Assembly: GCA_964646625.1 (NCBI GenBank) | Contig: CAZYHC010000001.1 | Location: 1 to 64,000, forward strand | DNA: 64,000 nucleotides | From: DAOULT01 sp964646625 | Lineage (GTDB): Bacteria; Chloroflexota; Anaerolineae; CAZYHC01 | Reading direction: 5' to 3' | In this document: piece by piece, positions 40,986-49,429 of the stretch | How the letters are laid out: every line of letters begins with the position of its first letter | Position numbering within the stretch: the stretch's first letter is position 1 | The notes under the pieces: model-generated | Database searches by the model: none | What the model saw: only the letters and a program-made list of their open reading frames with translations | Told to the model about the DNA's origin: nothing | Position numbers and translations under genes: made by a program

Positions 40986-41639
40986 TCATTTCAGTTGGGC
41001 CTCCAGTTCTGCGATCTCGCGGCGCAGGTCCTCAATCTCGATGGTGACGTGCGGTGGCGCACTGATGCCGAATTGCGCTTCCTGGAGCTCAAGCGCTTGC
41101 AAACGGCGGCGCTTGGTGGCGAGGAGTTTCCGAAGATACTGCGGGTCCTCGCCAGTACCAGGGCTGGTCGCTGCCTGTTCCGTGGTATCGGACACCTCGA
41201 CAGCCCGCGTCAGGGCGACCCCGTCGCCGATGGCGTCAAAAATGCGCTCAAGCTGCGATTCCCGCTGGTCAGGCCGCGTAAAATCAGCGTAGGTCAGCAT
41301 GTCGATGCGTTTGGGGAGCTTGCACTTTTCCAGCATGAGGGGCAGGGTGCGGCGGCGCAGGCCGCTGGGGTCGTCGGTCTGCACCAGGAGGGCTTCGAAG
41401 GTGGTCCACTCGCTCTTAACCCAGTTCGGGGTCAGCACCAGCAACGTTTTGCGGCTCCGCTCCACGGCCCATTCCATGTTGACCAGGCTGGGCACGCCGA
41501 CCTCAAAGTCGCGGAAGTCAATGCAGACCCGCAGGCCGGCCCTTTCCAGGCGCGGCAGCAGCCAGTTGCGCACCCACTCGCCATCGTGATGGCTGTAGCT
41601 GATGAACACGTCGTAGGTGTATTCCGTCTGTTCAACCAT
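40986..41639 (-). CDS. TIR-domain protein with C-terminal effector-associated-like hairpin
   Basis: A 217-residue protein. The TIR domain spans about residues 8-140: YDVFISYSHHDGEWVRNWL, RVCIDFRDFEVG, RKTLLVLTPNWVKSEWTTFEAL. The Glu in SEWTTFE is at the position of the catalytic Glu of TIR NADases. The last 45 residues (KRRRLQALELQEAQFG, then PPHVTIEIEDLRREIAELEA) match the N-terminus of the STAND protein at 23 of 39 positions by eye. The shared hairpin probably mediates homotypic contact between sensor and effector. TIR proteins of this kind deplete NAD or make signal nucleotides; that activity is inferred. TIR is first in the operon. Confidence 0.85.
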   Translation of the reverse strand: MVEQTEYTYDVFISYSHHDGEWVRNWLLPRLERAGLRVCIDFRDFEVGVPSLVNMEWAVERSRKTLLVLTPNWVKSEWTTFEALLVQTDDPSGLRRRTLPLMLEKCKLPKRIDMLTYADFTRPDQRESQLERIFDAIGDGVALTRAVEVSDTTEQAATSPGTGEDPQYLRKLLATKRRRLQALELQEAQFGISAPPHVTIEIEDLRREIAELEAQLK

Positions 41640-41712
41640 CGGTGTTCTCCTCCTTCTGGTCTCGGGTATCCTCCCGATGGATTGTTGCGTATGGGTAAAG
41701 TTAAGTTAATTT

Positions 41713-41741
41713 AGTATAACACGAAAAGCGCCCCAGGTCAA
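41713..41741 (-). promoter_or_regulatory. Promoter candidate of the TIR-STAND operon
   Basis: On the minus strand: TTGACC (41741-41736), 17-bp spacer, TATACT (41718-41713). It starts immediately next to the -35 box of the divergent kinase gene promoter. Confidence 0.6.
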
Positions 41742-41769
41742 TTGCTAATCTCTCTTTTTGTGGTATAAT
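41742..41769 (+). promoter_or_regulatory. Promoter candidate of the Ser/Thr kinase gene
   Basis: TTGCTA (41742-41747), 16-bp spacer, TATAAT (41764-41769). Adjacent back-to-back promoters suggest possible mutual interference with the TIR operon. Confidence 0.6.
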
Positions 41770-41859
41770 GAAAGCGCGAGACCGTGTTTTTTAGCTACAG
41801 GGGAGTTCACGGAGGCTTTATCTCCAGGCCAGGCGGGGGCAGCACAGAAGAGGTGAAGT

Positions 41860-43056
41860 ATGGCTGATCTAAGCGGCGAGACTTTGGGCCAATATCTCTT
41901 GGTGGAGAAATTGGGCATGGGAGGGATGGCCACAGTCTACAAAGCTTATCAGACCTCTCTTGAGCGTTATGTGGCGGTCAAGGTTCTCCATCCGTCGGTG
42001 GCCGGCGACGAAAAATTTGTGAAACGTTTTCGCCAGGAAGCCAGAGCGGTAGCCAGTCTGCGCAACGTGCACATCGTCCAGGTGCACGATTTTGGGATAG
42101 AAAACAGGCTGTACTACATGGTTATGGAATACGTCGAGGGTATCACCCTCAAGGCCAGGCTGCAAGAGGTAAGGGAGGCCGGTCAGTTAATGTCCCTGGA
42201 GGAAGTCTCTGGCATCGTCAACCAGGTGAGCGGGGCTCTGGACTACGCTCACGAACGGGGCATGATCCACCGCGACGTCAAACCGTCCAACATCCTGCTC
42301 ACTCCTGAGAACGATGCCATTCTGAGCGACTTTGGCCTGGCCAAGATGGTGGAGGGCACTTCCCTGACCAGGTCGGGCATCATGGGCACCCCGGAATACA
42401 TGTCGCCCGAGCAGGCTGAGGGACGCCCGGTGGGTGCCGGCACCGATATCTACTCCCTGGGGATAGTGCTCTACGAGATGCTGACCGGACAGATACCTTT
42501 TGCCGCCGATACGCCTTTGGCCGTGCTGGTTAAGCACATCCAGGCTCCCTTGCCGCTGCCTCGCAGGCTCAATCCCCATATCCCGCCTACGGTGGAACGG
42601 GTGGTGCTCAAGGCGGTGGCTAAAGACTCCGCAAGTCGGTACGCACGGGCGGGACAGATGGCGCAGGCTTTGAGCTGGGCCCTGGAAGCGAGCCGGGCCG
42701 ACCGCCTCTCTTCTGCCACTCCCAAACCGCGCCTGATTCCGAGACCAGGTAGAGCAAGCTCGTCTGCCTCACAGGCGGGGCCCTCGCGGGCGGTGCAGGA
42801 AAGGCCATGTTCACGCTGCGGTCACCTCAATGCTATAGAAAGGAAGTTCTGCACCAACTGCGGCATCCCCTTGGTAGCCGCCGCTGCAAACAGGTGCCCA
42901 CGCTGTGGACACTTCAACCGGATAACCAGGAAATTCTGTACCAATTGTGGTCTGCCTTTGCTCAGCAGGCCCCGGCAGGTGACCTGTCCACGGTGTGGAG
43001 AGACCAACGCCTCCGGTTACAGGTTTTGTAAACGGTGTGGAACGGGCTTACGTTAG
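41860..43056 (+). CDS. Ser/Thr protein kinase with three C-terminal zinc ribbons
   Basis: A 398-residue Hanks-type kinase. The catalytic domain (about 12-275) is complete: GMGGMATVYKA, AVKVL Lys, MEYVEG hinge, IHRDVKPSN, SDFGLAK, GTPEYMSPEQ. A Ser/Pro/Arg linker leads to three zinc-ribbon units, each with two CxxC pairs (CSRCGHLN..FCTNCG, CPRCGHFN..FCTNCG, CPRCGETN..FCKRCG). No transmembrane segment is seen, unlike PknB-type receptors, so it acts in the cytoplasm and the ribbons may bind nucleic acid or partners. It is divergent from the TIR gene. Confidence 0.9.
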   Translation: MADLSGETLGQYLLVEKLGMGGMATVYKAYQTSLERYVAVKVLHPSVAGDEKFVKRFRQEARAVASLRNVHIVQVHDFGIENRLYYMVMEYVEGITLKARLQEVREAGQLMSLEEVSGIVNQVSGALDYAHERGMIHRDVKPSNILLTPENDAILSDFGLAKMVEGTSLTRSGIMGTPEYMSPEQAEGRPVGAGTDIYSLGIVLYEMLTGQIPFAADTPLAVLVKHIQAPLPLPRRLNPHIPPTVERVVLKAVAKDSASRYARAGQMAQALSWALEASRADRLSSATPKPRLIPRPGRASSSASQAGPSRAVQERPCSRCGHLNAIERKFCTNCGIPLVAAAANRCPRCGHFNRITRKFCTNCGLPLLSRPRQVTCPRCGETNASGYRFCKRCGTGLR

Positions 43057-43098
43057 AACCCGCAGAAGGGTTTGTATATTTTTTAAGGAGATGGAGAT

Positions 43099-44472
43099 TT
43101 GAGCAAACTGTGGGGTGGACGTTTCGAGAAGGTGACCGACGATTTGATGGAACGCTTCAACGCTTCTATTGGCTTCGATTGGCGGCTGTACGAGGCCGAC
43201 ATCCGGGGTAGCATGGCCTACGCCAGAGCTCTGGAACGGGCCGGACTGATCACCGGTGAAGAGGGTGCAGAGCTGAGGCGGGGCCTGGAAGCAGTGCGAC
43301 AGGAATTTGCCGCCGGCACTTTTGAGCTGCATCCCTCCGACGAGGATATCCACACCGCCGTCGAGCGGCGCTTGACAGAACTGGTCGGGGCGGTGGGGGG
43401 CAAGCTCCATACCGGGCGCAGTCGCAACGACCAGGCCGCCACCGACGTCCGCCTGTACGTGCTGGATAAGATCGAGCCCTTACGCCGGGCTCTCACCGAT
43501 CTGCAAAAGGCCATTGTCGAGCAGGCCGAAAAGCACCTGGCAGTCATCATGCCCGGTTACACCCATCTTCGGCAGGCTCAACCGGTGCTCTTCAGCCATT
43601 GGCTGATGTCTTACTTCTGGATGCTGCAACGTGACCGGGAACGGCTGGACGATTTGAGAAAGCGGGTCGCGGTGCTGCCTCTGGGGGCAGGGGCTCTGGC
43701 CGGCCACTCGCTGGGCATCGACCGCGTGTACCTGGCCCGGGAGCTGGGGTTTCACCATCTGGCCGAGAACAGCATGGACGCCGTAGGGGACCGTGATTAC
43801 ATCGTTGAGTTTCTGGCCTGGGCGGCGCTGCTTCAGGTGCACCTCAGCCGTCTGGCCGAGGACTTGATCATCTGGTCCAGCCGGGAATTCGGTTTTGTCC
43901 AGATCGACCAGGCTTATGCCACCGGCTCCAGCATCATGCCCCAAAAGGTGAACCCCGATTCGCTGGAGCTATTGCGGGGCAAGGCCGGGCGGACAATCGG
44001 CCACCTGGTGACCCTGCTGACCGTAATGAAGGGTCTGCCTTCCACGTATAATAAGGATATGCAGGAAGACAAGGAACCTCTTTTTGACGCCATCGATACC
44101 CTGGAGATGGCGCTGCCCATCGCCGCCGGGGTTATCTCCACCGTGAAGGTCCAGGCGGAGAGGATGGCTGAAACGCTGGAGGATGAGATCCTGGCCACTG
44201 AGCTGGCCGACTATCTGGTGAGAAAAGGGGTGCCTTTTCGGGAGAGCCATCATCTCGTCGGCCAGGTGGTGAGCAGGGCCTCAGAGTTGGGCTTACCCCT
44301 GCGCCAGCTATCCCTGGATGAATACCGGGCCATCTCCGAGCAGTTCGAGGCTGAGGTTTACCAGGTCTTCGATTGCCGGCGGGCGGTGGATAAGAAAAAC
44401 TCGCCGGGGGGGACGGCTACCCAGGCCGTGCAGGAGCAGATAAGCCGGGCGAAGGCCCTGATGCAATCCTGA
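43099..44472 (+). CDS. argH: Argininosuccinate lyase
   Basis: Cleaves argininosuccinate to arginine and fumarate, the last step of arginine synthesis. The 457-residue fumarase/aspartase-superfamily protein starts KLWGGRF, has TGRSRNDQ and the signature GSSIMPQKVNPD with the catalytic Ser. It starts with TTG at 43099 (AAGGAGATGGAG upstream). No argG or other arginine gene is nearby. Confidence 0.95.
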   Translation: MSKLWGGRFEKVTDDLMERFNASIGFDWRLYEADIRGSMAYARALERAGLITGEEGAELRRGLEAVRQEFAAGTFELHPSDEDIHTAVERRLTELVGAVGGKLHTGRSRNDQAATDVRLYVLDKIEPLRRALTDLQKAIVEQAEKHLAVIMPGYTHLRQAQPVLFSHWLMSYFWMLQRDRERLDDLRKRVAVLPLGAGALAGHSLGIDRVYLARELGFHHLAENSMDAVGDRDYIVEFLAWAALLQVHLSRLAEDLIIWSSREFGFVQIDQAYATGSSIMPQKVNPDSLELLRGKAGRTIGHLVTLLTVMKGLPSTYNKDMQEDKEPLFDAIDTLEMALPIAAGVISTVKVQAERMAETLEDEILATELADYLVRKGVPFRESHHLVGQVVSRASELGLPLRQLSLDEYRAISEQFEAEVYQVFDCRRAVDKKNSPGGTATQAVQEQISRAKALMQS

Positions 44473-44476
44473 AAAA

Positions 44477-44509
44477 GAACCTCGCCCCTCTCTGAGAGAG
44501 GCGAGGTTC
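44477..44509 (-). terminator. Terminator between convergent argH and protease genes
   Basis: Stem GAACCTCGCC / GGCGAGGTTC with extended CTCT pairing. On the minus strand it is followed by TTTTTC, so it mainly ends the protease transcript; it may also slow argH transcripts. Confidence 0.65.
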
Positions 44510-44535
44510 CACGTAAAAGTCTATGTGCCAGCGGC

Positions 44536-46011
44536 CTAACCTTTTTGCAGGTCGATGGTTAGCTCCAGCCGGCTAGAGGCGTCCTGCGGCACCTGGGCAT
44601 TGTCCTCCAGGATGGGCTGATAGCCTTTGGCCCCGATGATCAGGCTATAAGTCTCCCCGCGGGTCAGTTTGCGGGTAAGCTCGAAGTATCCTCGCTGATC
44701 GGTTTTAGCGTAATTAAAGACCAGCGATTCGTCTTCTGTGTCGAGGAACTGCTTGACAGTTACGCCGGGGTTGAGTACGACAAAAAGGGCACCCGGGAGG
44801 CCCCGCTGGGTATCGGCGTCGCGGATGATGCCCGTTACCAGCACGTCGCCCTCGGTGATCGGCAGGCCCTTTGCCCCTTCGACGATGGCGAAGGAGCCTT
44901 CTTGAGCGACGCTGCCCTCCAGGTATAACTCCAGGCCATATGTGCCTTCAGGCAGGCCATTCTCGTTTTTGATCCAGACGTAGTCCGTACCCGAGGCTCC
45001 GCCCTTCCACTCGTAGGTGCCCCCCACGTCCTTCTGGTCGTTGTAGTAGTATTGGATCCCCAACTCCATGCCGTTCTGCATGTTTTCGTAGTCGAAGACG
45101 CCTAACACCTTCGTGGTCCCGGACGGGAACTCCGTGCCGGAGTCGATGGGCTGCCTGGTAGCCTCGTCGTAGCCCAGGGCAAAGGTGATCGGCCCTAAGT
45201 TGCCTGTGGGTTTGCCTTTGATAGGAGGAAACCCAGGTCCTGTGTCTGGCTTCTCCGGTTGCCCTTTACCCGCGATCAGGTCCTTGGCTTCGTTTATAGG
45301 ACGGATGAGGCTGAGCTTGCCCGCCGTCTCGGGATCGGAGACGCCCAGGGTTGGCACCCCGATCAAGGTGCCTCCCTGGCTGATGGCAGCCCCACCGCTG
45401 TTGCCTTTATTCACCTCGGCATCGGTCTTGATCCAGGTCCAGTCATCGACGACCCCCGCCTCCAGGAAACCGGCCACCACTCCCTCGGTGAAAGTCACCG
45501 AGCCTCCGCCCAGGCCGGGGAAACCGATGACGTATATCGGCAGGCCGATATCCACCTCGTTCACATCGTCCGAATCGCCCATAGGCATGACGGGCAAAGA
45601 TAGGTCGGACGGCAGGGGGTCACCATCAACGTAGGCCACGATCTGGATCAGAGCCAGGTCCAGATCAAAATCGCCCCTGACAAACTGGGCCAGGAAGGTC
45701 ATCTGGGGCATGGCCCGCAGATCGGTGGTGATGGCGATGCCCGCCGCCTTCTCGCTGTTATAGAACTCCTTGGTATCCGTGTCGGCCACGACGTGCATGT
45801 TAGTCAGGATGAGGCCATCTTTCGTCAGAATTGAGCCTGATCCTGTTGAGGCCATGTCGGTGCCTTCCACAGGCGATACGATGCGCACGGTGGCAAACAG
45901 GGCCTGGCGCAAGGCATCCTGGGCCAAAGCCTGGCTGGGGGCGTTGTACTGGGGCAAGAGGACCAGCGAGAGCAGGACCACGACCATCAGGATTGTTAGA
46001 TATTTTCTCAT
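44536..46011 (-). CDS. Secreted trypsin-like serine protease with C-terminal beta domains
   Basis: A 491-residue exported protein. After a signal peptide (LTILMVVVLLSLVLL) comes a trypsin-like domain with a full triad: His in LTNMHVV, Asp in FDLDLALIQI and Ser in NKGNSGGAAI. A beta-rich domain follows (about 275-390), then a carboxypeptidase-regulatory-like domain (GIIRDADTQRGLPGALFVVL). There is no PDZ domain, so it is not a standard DegP. AGGAGG lies upstream of the ATG. It heads toward the terminator as the last of three co-directional membrane/secreted genes. Confidence 0.85.
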   Translation of the reverse strand: MRKYLTILMVVVLLSLVLLPQYNAPSQALAQDALRQALFATVRIVSPVEGTDMASTGSGSILTKDGLILTNMHVVADTDTKEFYNSEKAAGIAITTDLRAMPQMTFLAQFVRGDFDLDLALIQIVAYVDGDPLPSDLSLPVMPMGDSDDVNEVDIGLPIYVIGFPGLGGGSVTFTEGVVAGFLEAGVVDDWTWIKTDAEVNKGNSGGAAISQGGTLIGVPTLGVSDPETAGKLSLIRPINEAKDLIAGKGQPEKPDTGPGFPPIKGKPTGNLGPITFALGYDEATRQPIDSGTEFPSGTTKVLGVFDYENMQNGMELGIQYYYNDQKDVGGTYEWKGGASGTDYVWIKNENGLPEGTYGLELYLEGSVAQEGSFAIVEGAKGLPITEGDVLVTGIIRDADTQRGLPGALFVVLNPGVTVKQFLDTEDESLVFNYAKTDQRGYFELTRKLTRGETYSLIIGAKGYQPILEDNAQVPQDASSRLELTIDLQKG

Positions 46012-46024
46012 CGTTACATACCTC

Positions 46025-46648
46025 CTACTTGAAGCTGAGGCTATTCAGCAAGCGTTCCAGCGTCTTGCTCGCCTCGTCGAAGACCAACTGATCGGCGGCG
46101 AAGGTCAGGACATAGACCTGGTTGTCGCGGACAAGCACGACATCGACCGCCCGGACGACCACGGGCAAAGAGACGCTCATCGCCGACGAACGCAGAGGGT
46201 CCTCCACGTAGCCATAGTCGATAGTTACGGCCTCCTGTCCCGCCACCTGGCTCAGTTCTTTGGACAGGACGCGATACTTGGTCAACCCCTCTCCACGCTG
46301 AAGGATCCATAGCTCGGCCTGATCGACGGCAGTGGTTTCTTCTTCCACCTTCTTGATCCTGACCGAAAAAGTGGTATTGAAAGCCGACTCGGAATGAGCG
46401 TCGGAAACGGTCAGGATGACCCCCTCATCGCCGATCTGAGCCTGATTGCTCTCCAAAAACCAACTGGCCGGATACCGGAACGTCAGGCCGCTATCCGGAT
46501 CGGTGAAAACTTCCGTCTGGTATTGAAAGGCTCCCTTCAGGAACCAACCCACCACCAAAGCCACGATGACCAGAACCCACACCACCCATTCAGGCTCTTC
46601 TCTGGTCCAAAGAAGCGGGCGGGCTTTCGCCGTTGTCTCGGTTTGCAT
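46025..46648 (-). CDS. Membrane-anchored PsbP-like hypothetical protein
   Basis: 207 residues: a short cytoplasmic N-terminus, one transmembrane helix (VVWVLVIVALVVGWFL), then an extracytoplasmic alpha/beta domain. The start of that domain, YTDPDSGLTFRYPASW-like (FTDPDSGLTFRYPASW), resembles PsbP/DUF1795-type folds. It lies 13 bp upstream of the protease gene and downstream of the PrsW gene, probably in one operon. No catalytic residues are evident. Confidence 0.65.
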   Translation of the reverse strand: MQTETTAKARPLLWTREEPEWVVWVLVIVALVVGWFLKGAFQYQTEVFTDPDSGLTFRYPASWFLESNQAQIGDEGVILTVSDAHSESAFNTTFSVRIKKVEEETTAVDQAELWILQRGEGLTKYRVLSKELSQVAGQEAVTIDYGYVEDPLRSSAMSVSLPVVVRAVDVVLVRDNQVYVLTFAADQLVFDEASKTLERLLNSLSFK

Positions 46649-46688
46649 AATCTACCTCCTCATTTTCTCTGCCTCGATGACCTTATCC

Positions 46689-47636
46689 CTAGGCCCCTCT
46701 GGTCAAGGTGGCCTTGTTGGCCTGGTGTATCAGGTAGAAGACCACCGCAAAGGCCACGATAGCAATCACCGCGGCCGCCACCAGACCGTAGATAGGCTGG
46801 AACTGGAACCCCTGAGCACCTAACGTAGCCTGCGTGGCGGTAGCCACATCCTCCACGTAGAAGAACAGACCGTTGAGGGTGGCCGCAATGCACAGGCCCA
46901 GCGGCAACCACAGCGGCCCCTTGGACTCGAATTTGGCCTGACCCAGGAAATAACCCATCACCCCGGCAAAACTGGCATGGGCTAGGGCGTTGACCACCAT
47001 GCGGATGGCTCCCACCGTCAGATCGACGCCGCCGTTTTCCAGCACGTACACGAAGTTCAACATGGTGGCGAAGCCCAGACCGGCCGCCGTGGCGTAGATC
47101 ACCCCGTCCACCCGTTCGTCATATTCGACCGAGGAGTAGACGGTATAGCGCACCGCACCGTATTTGAGAAACTCCTGCACGAAGCCCACCACCAGGATGG
47201 AGCCCAGGATGCGAGACAGGGTAGTGGTATAAACCCAGTCCTGCACCTGGAACAGGTCGCGGATGACGGGTATGGATACGGCGTTAGCCAGAATGGCCCC
47301 CAGGATGAAGACGCCCAGAACGTAGCCTTTGGGCTCAGGCTCCAGGCGATCCTGCTGGTAGAATAACACCAGCCAGATCAGAGCCGGGATCAGGGCCATC
47401 AGGACGCCGGCCAGGATCAGGGAGGTGCCCTCCAGGGTAGGCGCGGCTCTCGCTATCGCCGCCACTATACCCACGAATATCAGGAGGGCCACGATCTCCA
47501 CCACCACAGTCCACCACAGGCTGCGCCGATCCCTGGTTACCTTACCGTGACAAATGCCACAGTAAATTCGTCCACCCAACTCTGGCCGTGCTTCTCCGGC
47601 CCGGATGTGACAGACACAGCAAACTTTCTCTTCCAC
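46689..47636 (-). CDS. PrsW-family intramembrane metalloprotease with N-terminal zinc ribbon
   Basis: 315 residues. The N-terminus has two Cys pairs (CCVCHIR, YCGICHG), suggesting a zinc ribbon. About eight hydrophobic helices follow. Family motifs are VQEFLKYGAVR (variant of EExxK), YDERVDGVIYATAAGLGFA and NALAHASFAGVMG. PrsW-type proteases cut membrane proteins such as anti-sigma factors. The GTG start at 47636 has AAAGGAGG upstream; a TATAAT lies at 47671-47666 on the minus strand. It probably shares an operon with the PsbP-like and secreted protease genes. Confidence 0.82.
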   Translation of the reverse strand: MEEKVCCVCHIRAGEARPELGGRIYCGICHGKVTRDRRSLWWTVVVEIVALLIFVGIVAAIARAAPTLEGTSLILAGVLMALIPALIWLVLFYQQDRLEPEPKGYVLGVFILGAILANAVSIPVIRDLFQVQDWVYTTTLSRILGSILVVGFVQEFLKYGAVRYTVYSSVEYDERVDGVIYATAAGLGFATMLNFVYVLENGGVDLTVGAIRMVVNALAHASFAGVMGYFLGQAKFESKGPLWLPLGLCIAATLNGLFFYVEDVATATQATLGAQGFQFQPIYGLVAAAVIAIVAFAVVFYLIHQANKATLTRGA

Positions 47637-47782
47637 TCAAAGCCTCCTTTCCTTACTCTGCATAAATTATACAAAATTCCCCACTTCCCAGAAAGCGGGT
47701 TGACCACGCACTGTAGTCTGGTACTATTATGCTGGATTTTGGGCTAAAAGTCAAATCTGAAATGGGCCTATCTTATCATCGG

Positions 47783-49297
47783 TCAAGCACCGGCCAGAGT
47801 ATGATTGAACTCGCGCAGCAGGGGGTAAATCTCCACGAAGCGCCGGTATCGCTCCTCGTATTTGGCCTGTTCGGTCCTGTCCGGCTCGTAGACCTCTCCG
47901 ATCTGGACGGCGGCCTCCACCCCTTGACGCGCGTTATCGAATTCACCGATAGCCGCCCCGGCCAGGATAGCGGTGCCCAGCCCGGCCGCCTCAGAGACCC
48001 GCAGGGATACCACGCGCACCCCAAAGGTGTCGGCCTTGAGTTGAAGCCAGCGCTTCGACTTGGCCCCGCCGCCGACGGCCCGCAGCTCCTCGATGTGGAT
48101 GCCAATGTCTCTCATCGTTTCCAGGTTGAGTTTCATCTCGTAGTCGGTGCTGTCCAGGACGGCGCGCGAGAGGTCGGCTTTGTCGGTGTCCAGAGTCAGA
48201 CCCAGGATGGCCCCGCGCGAGGCGGGGTCGAGGGTGGGGGTGCCGCTGCCCACGAAGTGCGGCAGGATGAAGATATCGACCGGCTCGGCGGCGGCCTGTT
48301 CCACGATGATATCGTAAACGTCGCGCCCGGTGCGTTCGGCCTCCAACTGTTCGGCCTGGCACAGCGTATCCCGATACCAGCGCAGCAGCAGCCCGCCCGT
48401 CAGATTGAAGGCGATGGTTAAATACATATCTTCATAAACGTGGGAGTAGCAGGGATAGTTGGCCTCCAGCATGGCCTGGCTCAAGATAGGCTTCTCGAAG
48501 GCCGGACAGACCACGTCGGAGGTGCCGGTGGCGTTTATGGCGATGCCCTCCTCGATGATGCCTGCGCCTAAGGCGCCACAGGGCTGGTCGTGCCCGCCGG
48601 TGACGATGGCTACCTTTCCCTTGAAACCCAGTTCCCCGGCCACCGCCTGCGACACGTGGCCCACCACCGTCCCCGAAGGCTCAGGCCGGGACAGGAGACC
48701 GGCATCCAGGCCGGCCAGGGACAGCATCTCCTCCGACCAGACGTGTTTGGTCACGTCGAAGGCCATGGTGCGGGCCGCCAGCGAGTAGTCGATGGCGGGC
48801 TCCGCCCCCAGCTTGTAGTTAAAGAAGTCCTCCACCAACAGGAACTTCCAGGTCCGTTCAAAGATATCGGGACGATTTTCCCTGAACCACATGATCTTGT
48901 TGATGGAATACATGGGGTGCAGGGGCATGCCTGTGATCTTGAAAATTCTCTCTGCGCCCACTTCTTCCTTCCACCAGCGGTACTGGGGCCGGGTGCGGTC
49001 GTCGAAGGTGATGACGAAGTTGTAGAGAGGCGTGCCGTCTTTGGCTACGGGCGTCACCGCTTCTCCGTGACAGGAGATGCTCAAAGCCTTGACCGGGTCG
49101 TGTTTTACCTGGGCGTTCACTTCCTTCAGCACGGTTTGTACCTCATCCCACACCAAATCGACGTCGTGCTCCGACCAGCCCGGCTGGGGATGGAGCAGGG
49201 GGTGCTCGCGGTAGGCCAGGGCCAGAAGCTCCCCTTCCAGGTTAAAGGCCACCGCTTTGCAGCCGGTGGTGCCGATGTCCAGACCAACGAGACTCAT
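47783..49297 (-). CDS. FGGY-family carbohydrate kinase
   Basis: A 504-residue sugar kinase: GLDIGTTGCKAVAFN, ITFDDRT, TGGHDQPCGALGAG, AVGGGAKSKRW. It lacks the QMHG motif (ISCHGEAVTPVA instead) and is close in pattern to the kinase at 36071. The substrate is therefore probably another ketose or polyol. GAGGTAGAAA precedes the ATG. It is followed downstream only by convergent sequence and is not tightly linked to a transporter. Confidence 0.85.
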   Translation of the reverse strand: MSLVGLDIGTTGCKAVAFNLEGELLALAYREHPLLHPQPGWSEHDVDLVWDEVQTVLKEVNAQVKHDPVKALSISCHGEAVTPVAKDGTPLYNFVITFDDRTRPQYRWWKEEVGAERIFKITGMPLHPMYSINKIMWFRENRPDIFERTWKFLLVEDFFNYKLGAEPAIDYSLAARTMAFDVTKHVWSEEMLSLAGLDAGLLSRPEPSGTVVGHVSQAVAGELGFKGKVAIVTGGHDQPCGALGAGIIEEGIAINATGTSDVVCPAFEKPILSQAMLEANYPCYSHVYEDMYLTIAFNLTGGLLLRWYRDTLCQAEQLEAERTGRDVYDIIVEQAAAEPVDIFILPHFVGSGTPTLDPASRGAILGLTLDTDKADLSRAVLDSTDYEMKLNLETMRDIGIHIEELRAVGGGAKSKRWLQLKADTFGVRVVSLRVSEAAGLGTAILAGAAIGEFDNARQGVEAAVQIGEVYEPDRTEQAKYEERYRRFVEIYPLLREFNHTLAGA

Positions 49298-49336
49298 TTT
49301 CTACCTCCATGTGGTGTTTTTTGTTGTATTTCTTAA

Positions 49337-49383
49337 CCACAGAGAACACAGAGGGCACAGAGTTTTCTCTGTGCTCTCTGTGG
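49337..49383. repeat. Inverted repeat of the CCACAGAGAACACAGAG type
   Basis: Left arm CCACAGAGAACACAGAG with GGCACAGAG, loop TTTTC, right arm TCTGTGCTCTCTGTGG. It lies between the FGGY kinase start and the DUF5666 gene end. Simple ACAGAG-type hairpins of this sort are found between genes in several phyla. Confidence 0.7.
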
Positions 49384-49429
49384 CTTGAATCAGGGCCTTT
49401 GGGCCGAATGTGCTGACCTGGTTGTTACG

